Source: an uncultured Christensenella sp. (GTDB taxonomy: Bacteria > Bacillota > Clostridia > Christensenellales > UBA1242). Taken from it: a DNA stretch of 64,000 nucleotides. Made by a program: the position numbers and the translations under genes. How positions within the stretch are numbered: position 1 is the stretch's first letter; each line of letters begins with the position of its first letter. This document shows positions 1-9,600 of this stretch, one piece after another. Where the stretch lies: contig CAJTYR010000001.1 in NCBI GenBank assembly GCA_910584295.1, positions 124,001 through 188,000 on the forward strand, given 5' to 3'. Under the pieces are notes generated by a model. It had not been told where the DNA came from. It saw nothing but the letters and a program-made list of their open reading frames with translations, and searched no databases.

Positions 1-577
1 AAGAATATATTTTTCCTGTTTTGTTATCAATAATCACTGTAAGACTATTTTTATTTATAATAAAACGATCTTCATTAAAGTCCACTATTCCATTTTTACA
101 AAATCTTGCGACAGTAAAATTTTCAACTGAAAAAATATATGTTAGATTCCACTTAATTTTTTCAGGTTTGCCCTCCTTTTTGTTTGAAACTCTCACTTCT
201 TCAACAACACCATTTTCTTTAATTCCAATAAGTTTTTTTTCTTTAGAACTTGATGATGCCATGAAAACCACATTTGAAGAAGAAACTTTTCCACTTGTCA
301 AAACGCCTGCTCCCAATGCTGTGTATTGCTGAAAATTATATATATACATATTATTCAAATCATAATTTTCTTTTAATCCCAAACCTAATCCAAGTCCCAA
401 TCCAAGAGTTGTCAACAACATCACACAAGCCGTACAAACAGAAACAATTGCTTTTTTTGTCCATAAAAATTTGTTGAATTTTGATTTTGGTTTCTGGCTT
501 GTTTCAACAACTTGCATATCTTCTTTATTTGCGTATCTTTGCATAATTATTTTTGCGCGTTCTTTATTTGTTTTCAT
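1..577 (-). CDS. Probable anti-sigma / single-pass membrane protein (partial)
   Basis: The reading frame opens at an ATG (577-575) behind a strong GGAGGGG ribosome site and stays open to the window edge, so the C-terminus is missing. About 190 residues are visible. There is a basic cytoplasmic N-terminus of roughly 45 residues, one hydrophobic segment (about 46-70) with a GLGLGLG run, then a polar presumably extracytoplasmic domain without recognised motifs. The gene begins 11 bases after the ECF sigma factor upstream of it, so the two are almost certainly cotranscribed. A membrane protein directly after an ECF sigma gene is the usual place of its anti-sigma partner. I see no zinc-binding anti-sigma motif, so the role rests on context. 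Confidence 0.6.
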   Translation of the reverse strand, partial: MKTNKERAKIIMQRYANKEDMQVVETSQKPKSKFNKFLWTKKAIVSVCTACVMLLTTLGLGLGLGLGLKENYDLNNMYIYNFQQYTALGAGVLTSGKVSSSNVVFMASSSSKEKKLIGIKENGVVEEVRVSNKKEGKPEKIKWNLTYIFSVENFTVARFCKNGIVDFNEDRFIINKNSLTVIIDNKTGKIYS

Positions 578-588
578 GTCCCCTCCTT

Positions 589-1125
589 TCAATCTTCATA
601 AAAGAGATTTTTTTCTTTCAAAATTTCATTAAGTTTTTGTTTTGCTCTATGTTTAATATTTCTTACTTGTCTTTCATCCATTTGAAGAGCCAAAGAAATT
701 TCTTGATTTGACATTTCTTCAAAATAACTTAAATAAAGCACTTGCTTATATTTAGGTTTCAGCCTTTCCATGCTCTCTTTCAAGATTTTGGAAATATTGT
801 CGGAATAAAGTTTTTTCTCAAGTTCGATTGTGTCAACCAAAATTCCCTCGTTCAGTTTCACCAAAGATTTGTTTTTCTTTAAGAAATTAAACGCCTTATT
901 ACGTGCCACTTGAAAAAGCCATGCCTTCAACTTCTTTTCATCTTCAAAAACAGGTTTACTTTTCAAAAGTTGCAAAAAGACATCCATCATGATGTCCTCT
1001 GATGAATTTATATCCTTCACAAAACTGTTAATAAAACCTATAAGGCGGTCAGCATAGATGTCAAGAAGTTTTTCAAGATTATCATTGGCATCCAGTTTGC
1101 TGTAAAGTTCCAATTGACCGGTCAT
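589..1125 (-). CDS. ECF-type RNA polymerase sigma factor
   Basis: At 178 residues this has the size and two-domain plan of an extracytoplasmic-function sigma factor. Region 2 lies at about residues 22-85 (YADRLIGFINSF, then LKAWLFQVARNKAFNFLKK, the -10 recognition helix area). Region 4 lies at about 115-170 (MERLKPKYKQVLYLSYFEE, then the helix-turn-helix SNQEISLALQMDERQVRNIK). It directs RNA polymerase core to a small regulon. The ATG follows GAAAGGAG at good spacing. It is the first gene of a pair with the downstream membrane protein, its likely anti-sigma factor. The regulon cannot be told from the sequence; nearby extracytoplasmic proteins are possible targets. Confidence 0.9.
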   Translation of the reverse strand: MTGQLELYSKLDANDNLEKLLDIYADRLIGFINSFVKDINSSEDIMMDVFLQLLKSKPVFEDEKKLKAWLFQVARNKAFNFLKKNKSLVKLNEGILVDTIELEKKLYSDNISKILKESMERLKPKYKQVLYLSYFEEMSNQEISLALQMDERQVRNIKHRAKQKLNEILKEKNLFYED

Positions 1126-1190
1126 TGATTTTCTCCTTTCACTTTACACAAATAAAACAATTAAAAAATCATTTTGTCTCAAAAATTTTA

Positions 1191-1228
1191 AAAAATCACA
1201 ATCAAAAAAGCAAAGGCTTCTGATTGTG
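1191..1228 (-). terminator. Rho-independent terminator after the SHOCT gene
   Basis: CACAATCA pairs with TGATTGTG (1197-1204 with 1221-1228). In the minus direction a T-rich run follows. It lies just past the stop of the 1236-1769 gene. Confidence 0.6.
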
Positions 1229-1235
1229 AAATTGA

Positions 1236-1769
1236 TTAAAGCAAATCAAAAAGTTTGTTTTTGTATTCTTCCTCAGTAATTGCTCCACTGTCACGAAGAC
1301 GCTTAAGTTCTTCAATCTTTGCTTTTTTCTCTTCATACGCCTTGTCACGCAAAACCTCTTCTTTTTGCTCTTGCTTTGCTTCATGACGAAGTTCCGTCTT
1401 GTCATTGATGACAACAATATCAGGAACAAAAGCAGATATGAAGAGTAGAAGCCAAGCAACAGATCCACCAAAGAAAATAACCATAACAAAACCAGCAATA
1501 TATATTCCGTAAGAATTTCTGAAATACTTTCCTTTACTTCGCACTGAATATAAAAGCAAAATGCTTCCAATGGTCACTGCAACAAACGAAATCACCACAT
1601 AAACAATACTTGTAGAATAACCAAAAATATAATAATAATCTTGATATTTAGTCAAAAATTCAGGTTTGACAATTGCGACTATGCAAGAAACCAAATTAAC
1701 AATCGCCGTAACAAAGTTTACAATGGCAGCGGCAATGATAAGATTTCTTTTAGTTCTGTTCATATACAT
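1236..1769 (-). CDS. Four-pass membrane protein with C-terminal SHOCT domain
   Basis: The 177-residue protein has four hydrophobic segments (about residues 8-32, 48-72, 87-110 and a short one to 118), then a charged linker rich in Glu, Gln and Lys. It ends in a SHOCT module (KIEELKRLRDSGAITEEEY). SHOCT is a short C-terminal motif found on many bacterial membrane proteins and thought to mediate oligomerisation or recruitment; no enzymatic role is known. A weak ribosome site (GAGGTGATT) precedes the ATG. The gene is monocistronic, with its own terminator, and its start faces that of the short-chain dehydrogenase. The specific function is unknown. Confidence 0.75.
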   Translation of the reverse strand: MYMNRTKRNLIIAAAIVNFVTAIVNLVSCIVAIVKPEFLTKYQDYYYIFGYSTSIVYVVISFVAVTIGSILLLYSVRSKGKYFRNSYGIYIAGFVMVIFFGGSVAWLLLFISAFVPDIVVINDKTELRHEAKQEQKEEVLRDKAYEEKKAKIEELKRLRDSGAITEEEYKNKLFDLL

Positions 1770-1840
1770 AAAAAATCACCTCAAGGTAAAAATATTTTAT
1801 CCAATTAAAATTAAGTCAATAATATCATTATGTAAAAACT

Positions 1841-1869
1841 ATGTCAAATTATTTTGAATTTTTTATAAT
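1841..1869 (+). promoter_or_regulatory. Possible sigma-A promoter for the short-chain dehydrogenase
   Basis: ATGTCA (1841-1846), a 17-base spacer and TATAAT (1864-1869) lie about 30 bases before the start codon. The -10 box is perfect and the -35 box is partial. Confidence 0.4.
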
Positions 1870-1902
1870 TTATATTAAAATCATTGAAGAGAGGTTATTT
1901 TG

Positions 1903-2703
1903 ATGAGGATAGAAAAAAGAACTATTGTAATCACTGGCGCATCAAGCGGAATTGGAAAAGGTCTTAAAGAAACATTTTCAAGCATAGGTGATGTTGTTGT
2001 CGACATATCAAGAACTGGAACAGATTTTCAAATTAATGTTTCTGACGAAAAGAGACTGAAATCTGCATTTGATGAAATATACAAAAACAATGGAGAGATT
2101 GATATGCTCATCTGTTGTGCTGGATACGGAATAAGCGGTGCAGTTGAACTTATTGATGAAGAAACTGCAAAAAAAGAATTTGATGTAAATTTCTTTGGCA
2201 CAGCAAACGCCTGCAAATATGCCATTCCTAAGATGAAAAAAAATGGAAAAATCATTGTGATTTCTTCTGCAACAGCAATTTTTCCAGTGCCATTCAAAGC
2301 ATATTATAGTGCAAGCAAAGCAGCCGTTGACAATTTTGCAAGAGCACTCAAGATGGAATTGTCGCAAACAGGTATTCAGGTTACATCCATTTGCCCATGC
2401 GACATCAAAACAAAATTTACAGAAAATCGTATAAAGAACTACAAAACAAACGAAAGATATGGGAATTCAGTCCAACTTTCCACCCAACCTACCGAAAAAA
2501 CAGAAAAAAGACGTATGAAGTGCAATGTGGCTGTCAAAAAGATATACAAAATTTGCGAGAAGAAACACCTTAAACCAAGGTACATCGTCGGAACAGAATA
2601 TAAAATTCTAAACATAATCAGACGTTTATTTTCTGTCAAAATCATGGACAATGCAACAACAAAACTTCTATATATCAAAGAAAACAAAAAAGACAGCAAA
2701 TAA
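1903..2703 (+). CDS. Short-chain dehydrogenase/reductase (SDR)
   Basis: This is an NAD(P)-dependent oxidoreductase of the classical SDR family. It has the Rossmann glycine motif TGASSGIGKG near the N-terminus, CCAG in place of the NNAG motif, and the catalytic YxxxK as YYSASK, with a catalytic Ser in VISSAT. The natural substrate cannot be inferred. I chose ATG 1903 over the TTG three bases earlier because the AGAGAGG ribosome site is better spaced from it. The C-terminus is basic, with KRRMK and a Lys/Asn tail. A second SDR of the same layout lies at 41507-42295, and both carry a PCDIKT/PGDINT-like stretch after the active site. A perfect terminator follows the stop. Confidence 0.88.
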   Translation: MRIEKRTIVITGASSGIGKGLKETFSSIGDVVVDISRTGTDFQINVSDEKRLKSAFDEIYKNNGEIDMLICCAGYGISGAVELIDEETAKKEFDVNFFGTANACKYAIPKMKKNGKIIVISSATAIFPVPFKAYYSASKAAVDNFARALKMELSQTGIQVTSICPCDIKTKFTENRIKNYKTNERYGNSVQLSTQPTEKTEKRRMKCNVAVKKIYKICEKKHLKPRYIVGTEYKILNIIRRLFSVKIMDNATTKLLYIKENKKDSK

Positions 2704-2715
2704 GCCGTCTTTTTT
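2686..2715 (+). terminator. Terminator after the SDR gene
   Basis: AAAAGAC-GC pairs with GC-GTCTTTT around an AAATAA loop, followed by a T run. It closely resembles the hairpin at 53199-53227. Confidence 0.75.
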
Positions 2716-2766
2716 ATATTCACACAAATTCAAAATCCACATAAAATGAGAATGGAGGCAAAGAAA

Positions 2767-2952
2767 ATGAATTACTCAACAAGCTACCGCTGTGGTTGTT
2801 GTCAAGATTTGCGTCCATGTGGAAACTGCCCACCTCCACCATGTTTCTGTCCACCACACAATCCCCCTAGTTGTCAAGGTGGAATCTTGGTTGATCAAAG
2901 CAGTATTCTATATTTTGCAATAGGCTTTCTTTTAGCAAAAAATTGCAAATAA
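2767..2952 (+). CDS. Small Cys/Pro-rich protein with hydrophobic C-terminus
   Basis: The predicted 61-residue protein starts at an ATG eight bases after a perfect GGAGG. The N-terminal 36 residues hold eight cysteines in CxCC, CxxC and CxC patterns, interleaved with PPPP and PP runs. A GGILVDQSS linker leads to a hydrophobic segment (about residues 47-57) and a final Cys. The cysteine spacing could bind metal or form disulfide cross-links, and the tail could sit in a membrane. Small Cys-rich proteins of this kind often belong to the spore coat in spore-formers, but nothing here proves that. It has its own strong terminator, so it is a single-gene transcript. Confidence 0.7.
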   Translation: MNYSTSYRCGCCQDLRPCGNCPPPPCFCPPHNPPSCQGGILVDQSSILYFAIGFLLAKNCK

Positions 2953-2984
2953 ACAAAGCAAACACAAAAGACAAATTCCATAAA

Positions 2985-3022
2985 AAACACCACTTTAACA
3001 AATAGAAGTGGTGTTTTTATTT
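2985..3022 (+). terminator. Terminator after the Cys/Pro-rich gene
   Basis: An 11-bp perfect stem, AAACACCACTT with AAGTGGTGTTT, is followed by TTATTTT. Confidence 0.85.
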
Positions 3023-3132
3023 TGCATAGTTATTCAAGCATAATCTTCAATTATAACAAATTCCTTGCATACCACCTGACATAATACTTACATATTATTC
3101 AGTTTTATGAATATTTATGCATACGCAAAATA

Positions 3133-4908
3133 TTAAAGTAATGCTTTCCATTTTTCTGTGAAATCTCTGCAGACATCAAACGCTTCATCAAAAGTTTCTT
3201 CCTTTGTAAGATCACAATCAGCGATTTTCAAAAGTGAAATTGGATCTTTGCTGCACCCTGATGACAAAAATTTGAGATATTTCTTTTCATAACCAGAGAG
3301 TTTCAAAAGACAATTTGCAATCTTGATTGCACAAATAAGACCTGTGGCATATTTGTAAACATAGAAACTTCTATAGAAGTGAGGAATTCTCGCCCATTCA
3401 TATTTCATCTCTTCAAGTTGTTCCACCTTGTCACCAAAATAGAAATCATTCAAATCCTTATATTTCTCACATAAAAGTTCTGCAGACAAAGGATTTTCTT
3501 TTTCAAATTCTTCATGAGCAAATTGTTCAAATTCTGCAAACATTGTCTGTCTATAAATTGAAGACTTAACTTGATTTAAAAAATGATCATAATAATAAAT
3601 TTTTTCTTTCTTGGATTTTGCGTGCTCAAGCAAATATGACAAAAGTAACATTTCATTGACATTGCTTGCAACTTCTGCAACAAAAATCACATAATCACAA
3701 GTTTGGATTGGTTGAGCTTTGTTGGATAAATAAGTGTGAATGGAGTGTCCTAATTCGTGTGCAAGGGTAAACACGCTTTCAAGATTTCCAGTAAAATTCA
3801 TTAAAATCACTGGAGTTGCACCATAAACTCCTGAAGAGAATGCCCCACTATCTTTGTTTTTGTTTGGGTAAACATCAATCCATCGCTCTTTTTTCGCCCT
3901 GTCAACAAGTTCAACATAATCCTTTCCCAAAACTGACACGGCCGCTTTAATAAGCTCAATTGCCTCATCATAGGAATACTTTTTGTTTAACCCACTCACT
4001 ACTGGTGCGAAATTGTCATAGACTGCAAACTTATCAAGTCCAAGCATTTGTCGCTTAAGTTCAAAATACTCTTGCCCAAGTTCAACATTTTCTCTAACTT
4101 TTTTTATTAAAAGGTTATAAACCTCTTCACTTGCCTCTTCAACAAAAATTGAAGCAGATAAGGCACTTTTATATTTTCTAATCTTCGCAAGCACACAATC
4201 TTCTTTGACATTATTGATATAATTTGAAGACAAAAAGTTGATATATTCACCAAACTTACTCATCATCCCAACATAGGCATTTTTTCTCAAAGTTCTGTCT
4301 TTACTTTCACGATATTCTTGAAAATTTGCATGATAAAGTTCATGCTTTTTTCCTTTTTCATCAAGGATGTCATCAAATCTCATGTCGACATCAACAAATT
4401 TATCATAATTATCGCTGTCACCACCCATACATTCTGAAAGCCTTGAAAGAAGCAACTCTTCTGCTTTGCTTAATGTATGCTTTTTCTCTCTTATCACAGC
4501 TTCAAAAAATCTGAAATAATTTTTGAAAAGTTTGTTTTCTTGAAGTCCCTTAAGTTTCTCATCGCTGAATTTGCTTATCTCAACTTCAATGTATGCAGTT
4601 GCATTTGAAAGTTTTGATGAAACAAAAGAATATTTTTCTATCATTTCATTTGAATTTCTGTCTGCATTGTTTTCACAAAGACGTAAATGAGCGTATTCTG
4701 CAACAAGCATAAACTCTTTCATAAGAGACATTTCTTTTTCAAGACATTCAAACAAAACTTTGTCATCTGAAAGTTTCCCTTCGTATTTTTTGAAACAATC
4801 AATTTGAGTCTCAACTTTTTTCAAACGCTTATAATAATCCTCATCATCCTTACAAAATTTACTTAAGTCCCATTTGTATTTTTCTTCAATTTCGTTTCTA
4901 TTTTTCAT
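3133..4908 (-). CDS. pepF: Oligoendopeptidase F (M3B metallopeptidase)
   Basis: This zinc peptidase of family M3 cleaves oligopeptides in the cytoplasm. The HExxH zinc site appears as TLAHELGHSIH at about residue 380. The third ligand region follows downstream, with conserved SSIYRQTMFAEFE and a C-terminal YKYATGL segment typical of PepF. At 591 residues it matches the family length of about 600. I start it at the ATG at 4908, which follows AGGGGTG and gives the usual N-terminus. The frame extends 25 codons further upstream, but that stretch overlaps a hairpin repeat and lacks a ribosome site. It is likely monocistronic. Confidence 0.95.
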   Translation of the reverse strand: MKNRNEIEEKYKWDLSKFCKDDEDYYKRLKKVETQIDCFKKYEGKLSDDKVLFECLEKEMSLMKEFMLVAEYAHLRLCENNADRNSNEMIEKYSFVSSKLSNATAYIEVEISKFSDEKLKGLQENKLFKNYFRFFEAVIREKKHTLSKAEELLLSRLSECMGGDSDNYDKFVDVDMRFDDILDEKGKKHELYHANFQEYRESKDRTLRKNAYVGMMSKFGEYINFLSSNYINNVKEDCVLAKIRKYKSALSASIFVEEASEEVYNLLIKKVRENVELGQEYFELKRQMLGLDKFAVYDNFAPVVSGLNKKYSYDEAIELIKAAVSVLGKDYVELVDRAKKERWIDVYPNKNKDSGAFSSGVYGATPVILMNFTGNLESVFTLAHELGHSIHTYLSNKAQPIQTCDYVIFVAEVASNVNEMLLLSYLLEHAKSKKEKIYYYDHFLNQVKSSIYRQTMFAEFEQFAHEEFEKENPLSAELLCEKYKDLNDFYFGDKVEQLEEMKYEWARIPHFYRSFYVYKYATGLICAIKIANCLLKLSGYEKKYLKFLSSGCSKDPISLLKIADCDLTKEETFDEAFDVCRDFTEKWKALL

Positions 4909-4950
4909 GCTGACACCCCTTCTTATTTGCATTCCTATGCTCATATCAGT

Positions 4951-5085
4951 TTTCTTTTGCATGCTTTTCTTTTTCAAAAGCAAAAGTATGGATTTGGTTT
5001 TTATCCAATTATAACAACCTCATAAAAATTTGATTATTATTGGTTTTCTTTTGCATACTTTTCTTTTTCCAAAAAGAAAAGTATG
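4951..5085. repeat. Pair of direct repeats, each a hairpin
   Basis: Two copies of a unit of about 40 bases (4951-4990 and 5045-5085), differing at a few positions, flank the 50 bases between pepF and the pseudouridine synthase gene. The second copy is a perfect 15-bp palindrome (CATACTTTTCTTTTT with its complement, loop CC) starting immediately after the synthase stop codon. The first copy forms an imperfect version. The stems lack a following T run in the minus direction, so they are not ordinary terminators. They may be a small dispersed palindromic element or an mRNA-stabilising structure. Confidence 0.7.
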
Positions 5086-5781
5086 TTATCTTGAAAAATA
5101 TTTTTCCATTTTAAATCTGTTCCAAGGAGAAACACTTTCATCTGGACACGCCATAAAAACCAAGCGCTGTTTTGTTGTTGGGTGATCAAAAGCAAGTTTG
5201 CCAGCCCAAAGCCCAAGATTGCTTGTGCGACCTTTCTCTTTGCCATATTTAACATCACCAACAAGACTATGCCCAACATTTGCCATTTGCAACCTTATTT
5301 GATGACTTCTACCTGTCAAAATCTTAACTTCAACAAGACTTTCTTTTCCATTATCCTCAAGATAACTATAAACCAACTCCGCCTTTTTTGCTCCACTTTC
5401 TGACATTGGCACAATTTTAACGATATTTTCTTTTTCATCTTTCTTGAGATAGTTTGTCAAATGATCATTCCTAACTTTAATCACGCCATTGACAACTGCA
5501 TAATATGTTTTTTCAACACTATGAGTTTGAAATTGTTCTGAAAGACGTTTCGCGGATTTAGAGTTTCGAGCAAAGACCATAATTCCACCAGTTGGACGAT
5601 CCAGTCTGTGAACAAGTCCAATGAAAGCCTCGCCTTCTTTGTTATATTTTTCTTTAATATATTCTTTCACACGAGTAAGCATGTCAACATCTTTGCTTTC
5701 ATCCGCCATTGTTGGCACATTGTGTGGTTTAAGCACAACAACAATTTGATTATCTTCATACAAAACATTCAGTTTTTCCAT
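5086..5781 (-). CDS. RluA-family rRNA/tRNA pseudouridine synthase
   Basis: The protein isomerises uridine to pseudouridine in structured RNA. The catalytic motif HRLDRPTGGIMVFAR is at about residues 58-72, with the nucleophilic Asp within HRLDR. Other family blocks are KTYYAVVNG and the TGRSHQIRLQ stretch near residue 160. At 231 residues it lacks an N-terminal S4 RNA-binding domain, so it belongs to the short RluA-type branch, and the exact target site cannot be assigned. Its start overlaps the end of the methyltransferase gene by 13 bases, indicating translational coupling. A long hairpin begins directly at its stop codon. Confidence 0.92.
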   Translation of the reverse strand: MEKLNVLYEDNQIVVVLKPHNVPTMADESKDVDMLTRVKEYIKEKYNKEGEAFIGLVHRLDRPTGGIMVFARNSKSAKRLSEQFQTHSVEKTYYAVVNGVIKVRNDHLTNYLKKDEKENIVKIVPMSESGAKKAELVYSYLEDNGKESLVEVKILTGRSHQIRLQMANVGHSLVGDVKYGKEKGRTSNLGLWAGKLAFDHPTTKQRLVFMACPDESVSPWNRFKMEKYFSR

Positions 5782-6611
5782 ATTTTAACCCCCGTTGCCC
5801 CACAAGGCAAAACAAGACCTTCTTCGCTTGGCAAGCCTATCTCATCTGCTTCAACATTTTCATTTCCAAAAACACTTTTCAAAATGTTTGCAATCACAGT
5901 TGGTTGAAGACCTGTTGTATAAGAATTTATGAGAACAAAAAGTGGTTTATCAGACAAAACATTTTTGCAAAGCCCCACAAAATCTGCCAAATTGTCCTCA
6001 AGTTTCCACATCTCCCCACTTGGTCCTCTTCCATAGCTTGGAGGATCCATGATGATTGCATCATAGAAGTTTCCTCTTCGGATTTCCCTCTCAATAAACT
6101 TCTGACAATCATCAACAATGAAACGGATGTTTGAAATTCCATTAAGGCGAGCATTTTCCTTGGCACGCTCCACCATCCCTTTGCTTGCATCAACATGCGT
6201 GACATTTGCACCAGCGTGAGACAACGCAACGGAAGCTCCACCAGTGTAAGCAAAAAGGTTGAGAACTTTTATTTCTCTGCCACTTTTTTTAACCAAATCA
6301 GACATCAAGTCCCAATTGACAGCCTGCTCTGGAAAAATTCCAGTGTGTTTAAACCCCATAGGCTTAACAACAAATTTGAGATCTTTCCAAGAAATGATCC
6401 ACTGCTCTGGAATTTGCTTGTTGAAATGCCAAAGCCCACCGCCATCTTTTCGAGTGTAATAGGCATTAACATTCTTTTTCAAATCTCTCTTCTTGTGCCA
6501 AATCACCTGTGGGTCTGGGCGAAGAAGAGTTATTCCTGCCCAAGACTCAAGTTTTTCTCCATCACCTGTTGCAATCACTTGATAATCTTTCCAACTGTCA
6601 GCAACTCTCAT
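5769..6611 (-). CDS. Class I SAM-dependent methyltransferase, RlmI/RlmK-like
   Basis: The 280-residue protein has the SAM-binding core of a Rossmann methyltransferase. Motif I is VLNLFAYTGGASVA (about 115-128), motif II is VTHVDAS, and the catalytic DPPSYGRG is at about 196-203. The DPPSY signature is typical of RNA cytosine-5 methyltransferases of the RlmI/RlmK group. Unlike RlmI it has no PUA domain; instead an N-terminal region of about 90 residues precedes the core. It overlaps the downstream pseudouridine synthase by 13 bases and follows ileS by 15 bases. The three therefore probably form one operon for RNA modification and tRNA charging under the T-box. A 23S rRNA target is likely but inferred. 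Confidence 0.85.
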   Translation of the reverse strand: MRVADSWKDYQVIATGDGEKLESWAGITLLRPDPQVIWHKKRDLKKNVNAYYTRKDGGGLWHFNKQIPEQWIISWKDLKFVVKPMGFKHTGIFPEQAVNWDLMSDLVKKSGREIKVLNLFAYTGGASVALSHAGANVTHVDASKGMVERAKENARLNGISNIRFIVDDCQKFIEREIRRGNFYDAIIMDPPSYGRGPSGEMWKLEDNLADFVGLCKNVLSDKPLFVLINSYTTGLQPTVIANILKSVFGNENVEADEIGLPSEEGLVLPCGATGVKIWKN

Positions 6612-6626
6612 TCTTTTGTTACTCCT

Positions 6627-9600
6627 TTAAACTTTTGCCTTAAATTTGACAATAATCGTTCCATCACCAACTTCAACCGTACGTTCGATGTCTGGGCAAT
6701 TCATATCTTCAAGTTCCACCATTCTCAAAATCAAGACCTCTTGCTTGATCTTGTCTTTAAATTCAAAGATCATCTGAGCAAGTTCGTCATTTGAGACTTC
6801 AATATAAGCATAGATTCTTTGATCGATGGCAAAGTCAGCATCTTTTCTCAAAACTTGCAAACTTCTGACAAATTCGCGATATAATCCTTCCATGATGAGG
6901 GCTTGGTTAAGATTTATATCAAGCACTACAGTGTTTCCATTTTCATGTGCAATTACAAAATCTTGTTTCGGTTTCTTTTCAAGATTGAATAATTCTTGAT
7001 CAAGGTTTTTAAATTCTCCAACAGAAACCTTTCCAGCCTTATAGCCTTTCATAACCTGTGCATTTTCTTCATCAGAAAGTGCACTCAATGCATTTTTAAG
7101 TTTTTGCACATCCCCCTTAAGCACAGCACCAGCTTTCTTAAAGTTAACTGACAAATATTCATCGTTAAACAAGCTGTCATCTGTCACATGTTCAAGCTCT
7201 TTGATGTTAAGTTCGTCTTTGATGATATCTCCCATATTTTCCAAAACATCATCAATATTTCCACTGCCAGCAACATACATCTTTGAGAGAGGTTGTTTAA
7301 CTTTGATTTGATTTTCATTTCGAAGTCTTTGTGCAGTTGACATGATGTTTCTTGCAACCTCAACAGTTTCCAAAACACCATCAAAACAATATTCTTTATT
7401 TTCATCTGGAAAGCCAGCAAGCATAACAAATTCTGCTTCGTTCTTTTCAACTTCTCTGACAAGGTTTTGCCAGATATACTCCGTCAAAAATGGTACAACA
7501 GGTGTCATTACTCGAATTATCGCCTTAATTGCTTGATAAAGAGTCCAATAAGCAGTCAATTGATCCTCTTTGTCTTCAGATTTCCAAAAACGCTTTCTAT
7601 TACTCCTGATGTAGAAATTTGAAATGTCATCAACCAATTTTTCAAAATCATGAACAACAATAAAACATCTATCATCTGCATAATTTTTGTCACTGTCACT
7701 CACAAATTTATTTATTGATTGCAAAAGCCATTTGTCAGCAAATTTTAATACATTTGATTTTGGCTTGAAGCCTGCAATGTCTGGATTATCGATACATGCA
7801 TAAGTGTTAAAAAATGTGTAAATATTCCAGAAAGCCAAGATTTTTCTTCTTGCTTCATCAGTAAGAGAGAATCCAAATCTCATATCATTTGCAGGGCTTG
7901 AAGAGCTGTAGAGATATCTGATTACATCAGCTCCAACTTTGTCTGCAACGATGTCAGCTTCCAAAGAATTTCCCCCGCTCTTGTGGAACTCTCCACCATT
8001 TTCATCCAAAACATATTGATATGTGACAAGTTTTTGATATGGTGCTTTGCCTGTAAGCACAACACTCATAATCAAAAGAGAATAGAACCAGTTTTTGATT
8101 TGTTCAATCATTTCACACACATATTCATTTGGGAAATGCTTATTGAAAAATTCTCTGTCCTCAAAATATTTCTTTGTTGAAAATGGAGTGATTCCCGCAT
8201 CAAGCCAAACATCACCAACTTCAGGAATCCTCTCAAGCTCTTGACCACACTCACACTTGATCTTGATTTCATCAATCCATGGTCTGTGAATGTTTGGCAA
8301 TTTTTCAACAAGTTTTGGGTCAACTGCTCTTTCTTTCAATTCTTCAAGAGAACCAACAACATGAACTTTTCCACACTTTTCACAAACATAAATTGGAAGA
8401 GGAAGCCCATAAAAACGGCTTCTTGAAATATTCCAATCACCCATATTATTAAGCCAATCAGACATTCTCTTCTTTGCATAAGCAGGTTTAAATTCAACAT
8501 CTTCAATTGCCTTAAGAGCAAGTGGACGTATGTCATCCATTTTAATAAACCATGCAGAGATAAGTTTATAAACCAAATCAGTTTTGCATCTCCAACAATA
8601 TGGATAACTATGCTTATATTTGAAAGAATACAAAAGTTTGTTATCTTTTTTCAATCTTTCGACCACTTCTCCAGCAACTTCAGTTGTCTTCTTTCCTGAA
8701 AATTGTCCATTATTATCAAGCAAGACACCTTGTTCATTTATTGGACAAATCTCTGGAAGCCCCAATTTCTTACCAAGTTCAAAGTCCTCAAGACCACACC
8801 CTGGAGCAATATGAACAACACAACTTCCTTCAGTTTTGTCAACCATGTCCCAAGCAACAATTTTGTGAGCGAATTGTTGTTCTGAAAGTTCTGGGAAACA
8901 TGTTTCATATTCAAGTCCTACAAGATCTTTACCCTTAAATTCTTCCAAAATTTTCAAGTCTTTTTTCAAAACTTTCAAACGGTCTTTTCCAAGAACAATG
9001 TTTTCGCCTTCAAAGTTTACCTTGACATAATCAAACTCTGGATTAACAGCCAAAGCAACATTTGCTGTAAGAGTCCAAGGAGTCGTTGTCCAAGCAACCA
9101 ATTTGAAATCTTTTCCCTTCACTGGAAGCTTGATAAACACAGTTTCATGTTCAACTTCATGATAAGAACCAGAAGTTTCGTGGTCAGAAAGACTTGTCCC
9201 ACATCTTGGACACCAAGCCATAGGACGATTTTTCTTTACAATCCAACCTTTTTCATGGCAAACTTTCAAAAAATGCCAGATTGAAGTTATGTTCAGATCA
9301 GTATTTGTGAAATAACTGTTGTCCCAATCCATACATTGTCCCATACGAATGCTTTGGTTTGTGATTTCATTTGCAAAATATTTCACTCTCTCCATACACT
9401 TGTTGGTGAATTTGTCTATTCCATAATTCAAAATCTCTGGTTTGCCATTAAGCCCAAGTTCTTTTTCAACATTAACTTCCACCCAAAGACCTTGTGCATC
9501 AAAACCATTTTGAAACATGCAATCTTTTCCTTTGAGAGCATTATATCTGATTGCCAAATCTTTCAATGTTCTTCCCCAAAAGTGATGAACGCCCAGCCTA

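Noticed and set aside
2008..2367. Antisense frame of 119 codons in the first SDR gene
   Set aside because: Mirror of the coding sequence, rich in Cys and Phe, with no ribosome site.
4909..4983. 25-codon N-terminal extension of PepF
   Set aside because: It overlaps a hairpin repeat, has no ribosome site and is absent from the family; the start at 4908 has one.
5037..5279. 80-codon frame overlapping the pseudouridine synthase
   Set aside because: Shifted frame of the same gene running into the hairpin repeat.
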